Below, one piece after another: positions 62,530-64,000 of a stretch of DNA of 64,000 nucleotides. The position numbers and the translations under genes were made by a program. This DNA comes from Alistipes senegalensis (GTDB lineage: Bacteria; Bacillota; Clostridia; Oscillospirales; Ruminococcaceae). The DNA is taken from the NCBI GenBank assembly GCA_023665275.1, contig JAMPEF010000001.1, forward strand, positions 638,482-702,481. The letters run 5' to 3'. How positions within the stretch are numbered: position 1 is the stretch's first letter; each line of letters begins with the position of its first letter. The notes under the pieces were generated by a model. It worked only from the letters and a program-made list of their open reading frames with translations. It was not told the DNA's origin and made no database searches.

Positions 62530-63811
62530 CAGTATATTATGGACTGTCATTGTAACTAATGCTGTTACGCTTATTTTAGTCAACGTACTGGACGAGAATA
62601 ATTTAACATATATCGGAATATTTGCCATAGCGGTTCTGATAGGGATTATTTCAGCATTGAGAATGTCCCGTAAAATAACTCGTCCGCTTGTTGAAGTGAA
62701 TCCCGATGACCCGAAAATAAATTATTCTGAAATAAACCCTCTTATAAATAAAATACGTATTCAGAAAGGAAAAATCCGCCGACAAAGCAACGAGGTAAAA
62801 AGTGGCAGAGAACAGTTAAGTCTTATAACTGAAAATATGTCCGAGGGAATAGTTATAGCCGACCCGAAAACAAATATACTTTCATGCAATACGGGAGCTT
62901 TAAAACTTCTCAGTGCGGAGAATGTCAAAACCGGTGACAGCATATATTTACTTGATAATTCGGAAATTTTCCGGCACTGCATTCAGGACGCTATGGGGGG
63001 CAGAAATTCAAGCTGTATTCTGAAAACTTCCGGTGGCGACAGGGAAATTATAGCCAGTCCTTCCAATATAACCGATACGATTAATGGCATTGTGGTATTT
63101 ATTTTTGATGTCACCGAAAGACAACAGCTTGAAACAATGCGTCGTGAATTTACATCTAATGTTTCCCACGAACTGAAAACTCCGCTCACGACAATATACG
63201 GCATTTCAGATATGCTTGCAAACGGCATAGTCAAGCCGGAAGATGTGGGACAGTTCGTACAGAATATACGCAGTGAGGCGGAAAGACTTATAATTTTAAT
63301 CAATGATATAGTTTCGCTGTCCAAACTTGACGAAAATTCAGTACCCCGTGACGATACCGGCACGGATTTATATAATCTTGCAGAAGAAGTAATTGAAAGA
63401 TTACGTCATAGTGCAGACGAAAAAGATATAAAAATAAGTCTTTCCGGAGAACATATTGAGTTTACAGGCAATAAGACTGTACTTGATGAAATAATATATA
63501 ATCTTTGCGATAATGCCATAAAATATAACAGAATTTCCGGTCATGTGGAAGTGAAAATTTCGCATATTCCGACGAAAATATTAATTACTGTCAGTGATGA
63601 CGGAATAGGTATTCCGTCGGAACATATAAACCGTATCTTTGAGAGATTTTACCGTGTGGACAAAAGCCGTTCAAGACAGATTAACGGTACTGGTTTAGGT
63701 TTGTCTATCGTGAAACACGGAGTAATGTACCATAACGGCACTATCCGTGTGGAAAGTATAGTCGGGAAAGGTTCTGTATTTATTGTGGAATTTCCCATAG
63801 AAAAAAAGTAA
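62510..63811 (+). CDS. PhoR-like sensor histidine kinase
   Basis: 433 aa from ATG 62510 (GGAGG 9 nt upstream). Two membrane helices (about 8-25 and 33-50) with almost no extracellular loop, then a linker and a PAS domain (about 105-215). The HisKA motif is FTSNVSHELKTPLTTIYGISDML with the phospho-His, followed by the HATPase with NLCDNAIKYN, DDGIGI and GTGLGLSIV. With no external sensor it probably senses the membrane or an intracellular/partner signal. It phosphorylates the regulator just upstream. Confidence 0.93.
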   Translation: MTGKIFNSILWTVIVTNAVTLILVNVLDENNLTYIGIFAIAVLIGIISALRMSRKITRPLVEVNPDDPKINYSEINPLINKIRIQKGKIRRQSNEVKSGREQLSLITENMSEGIVIADPKTNILSCNTGALKLLSAENVKTGDSIYLLDNSEIFRHCIQDAMGGRNSSCILKTSGGDREIIASPSNITDTINGIVVFIFDVTERQQLETMRREFTSNVSHELKTPLTTIYGISDMLANGIVKPEDVGQFVQNIRSEAERLIILINDIVSLSKLDENSVPRDDTGTDLYNLAEEVIERLRHSADEKDIKISLSGEHIEFTGNKTVLDEIIYNLCDNAIKYNRISGHVEVKISHIPTKILITVSDDGIGIPSEHINRIFERFYRVDKSRSRQINGTGLGLSIVKHGVMYHNGTIRVESIVGKGSVFIVEFPIEKK

Positions 63812-63814
63812 AAT

Positions 63815-63846
63815 AAAAGCCGTCTATGACAGGACGGTTTTTTTAT
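63815..63846 (+). terminator. Intrinsic terminator after the two-component operon
   Basis: AAAGCCGTC and GACGGTTTT form a 9-bp stem with one wobble and an 8-nt loop, followed by a run of T. Confidence 0.85.
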
Positions 63847-63959
63847 TCGTACCAGTTATTTATATATTCAACATCATAATCAGATTCTGTGTTTTTCATC
63901 AACACATTTTTAAGTACAGATTTATTGTCGGTAACAAGCCAGTCAATGATATAGTAAAC
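63843..63959 (-). pseudogene. Possible remnant of a protein-coding gene
   Basis: The minus strand encodes 38 protein-like codons (YYIIDWLVTDNKSVLKNVL...VEYINNWYE) ending in TAA at 63843. A stop (TAG, 63962-63960) precedes them in frame and no usable start or ribosome site is visible, except an internal ATG for 18 codons. This suggests the C-terminal remnant of a decayed gene; it could also be chance. Confidence 0.3.
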
Positions 63960-63963
63960 CTAC

Positions 63964-63992
63964 TTTACAAAAGAACGCAAATGTGATATAAT
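63964..63992 (+). promoter_or_regulatory. Promoter pointing out of the window
   Basis: TTTACA (63964-63969), a 17-nt spacer and TATAAT (63987-63992). The gene it serves begins beyond the right edge. Confidence 0.7.
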
Positions 63993-64000
63993 AAAAATAT

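Overview
The window looks like chromosomal DNA of a low-GC, Gram-positive, cellulosome-forming gut bacterium of the Ruminococcus flavefaciens/champanellensis type. Five exported proteins end in dockerins of the GDANxDGKVxVADAVLIMQxLSNP...DGVTTMDALAIQ style known from those ruminococci. The core genes (divIVA/sepF, lspA, cdaA, tepA, ylbF) are Firmicutes types, AGGAGG ribosome sites are common, and many promoters read TTGAMA-N17-TATAAT. No rRNA, tRNA, CRISPR array, transposon or phage gene was recognised.

Layout. 1-5.8 kb: end of a secreted Ig-like/VanY peptidase, a TraB/GumN lipoprotein, the c-di-AMP pair cdaA-cdaR, and a cysteine desulfurase coupled to a DUF3343 protein. 6-8.1 kb: a dockerin protein with three diverged beta-sandwich-like modules. 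8.4-20.4 kb: a long plus-strand run with tepA-like, ftsK, a YwqG-like gene, a YgiQ radical SAM gene, a ComEC-like MBL hydrolase with its DUF3006 partner, a flavoprotein, cmk, plsC, an ispH-S1 fusion and a DUF1810 gene. 20.4-26.3 kb: two dockerin-bearing GH9 cellulases. 26.3-28.8 kb: the minus-strand operon rpmG-secE-nusG-rplK-rplA, with two L1-binding-site mimics. 29.1-35.1 kb: a double-PL1 pectate lyase with dockerin and, convergent to it, a dockerin protein carrying three zinc-ribbon-like Cys motifs. 35.3-44.9 kb: miaB-ylbF-mutS-(GH3 lipoprotein)-(small unknown)-mutL-miaA-hfq. 44.9-54.1 kb: an HlyD-like protein, yggS, sepF, ylmH, divIVA, ileS, lspA, rluD and a HAD phosphatase. 54.1-55.9 kb: split transketolase. 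56-64 kb: a VanY-like protein with altered active-site residues, an oligopeptide-binding lipoprotein, an AraC regulator, a large acidic membrane protein and a PhoP/PhoR-like two-component pair.

How the genes work together. The secreted enzymes (two cellulases of different architecture, a pectate lyase and two probable binding or scaffold-associated proteins) would attach through their dockerins to cohesins encoded elsewhere and attack plant cell wall. The rest is mostly housekeeping: translation, DNA repair, tRNA modification, cell division and envelope maintenance.

Most interesting signals. (1) A roughly 96-nt leader before the second GH9 gene folds on paper into two hairpins joined by an 8-pair kissing interaction; I cannot assign it to a known riboswitch family. 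(2) A possible H-type pseudoknot overlaps the sepF ribosome-binding region. (3) Two L1-stalk mimics lie in the ribosomal-protein operon. (4) An exported dockerin protein carries three zinc-ribbon-like motifs. (5) A VanY-like paralogue has lost the usual zinc and catalytic motif residues. All structures and functions were read by eye; no searches or folding programs were run.
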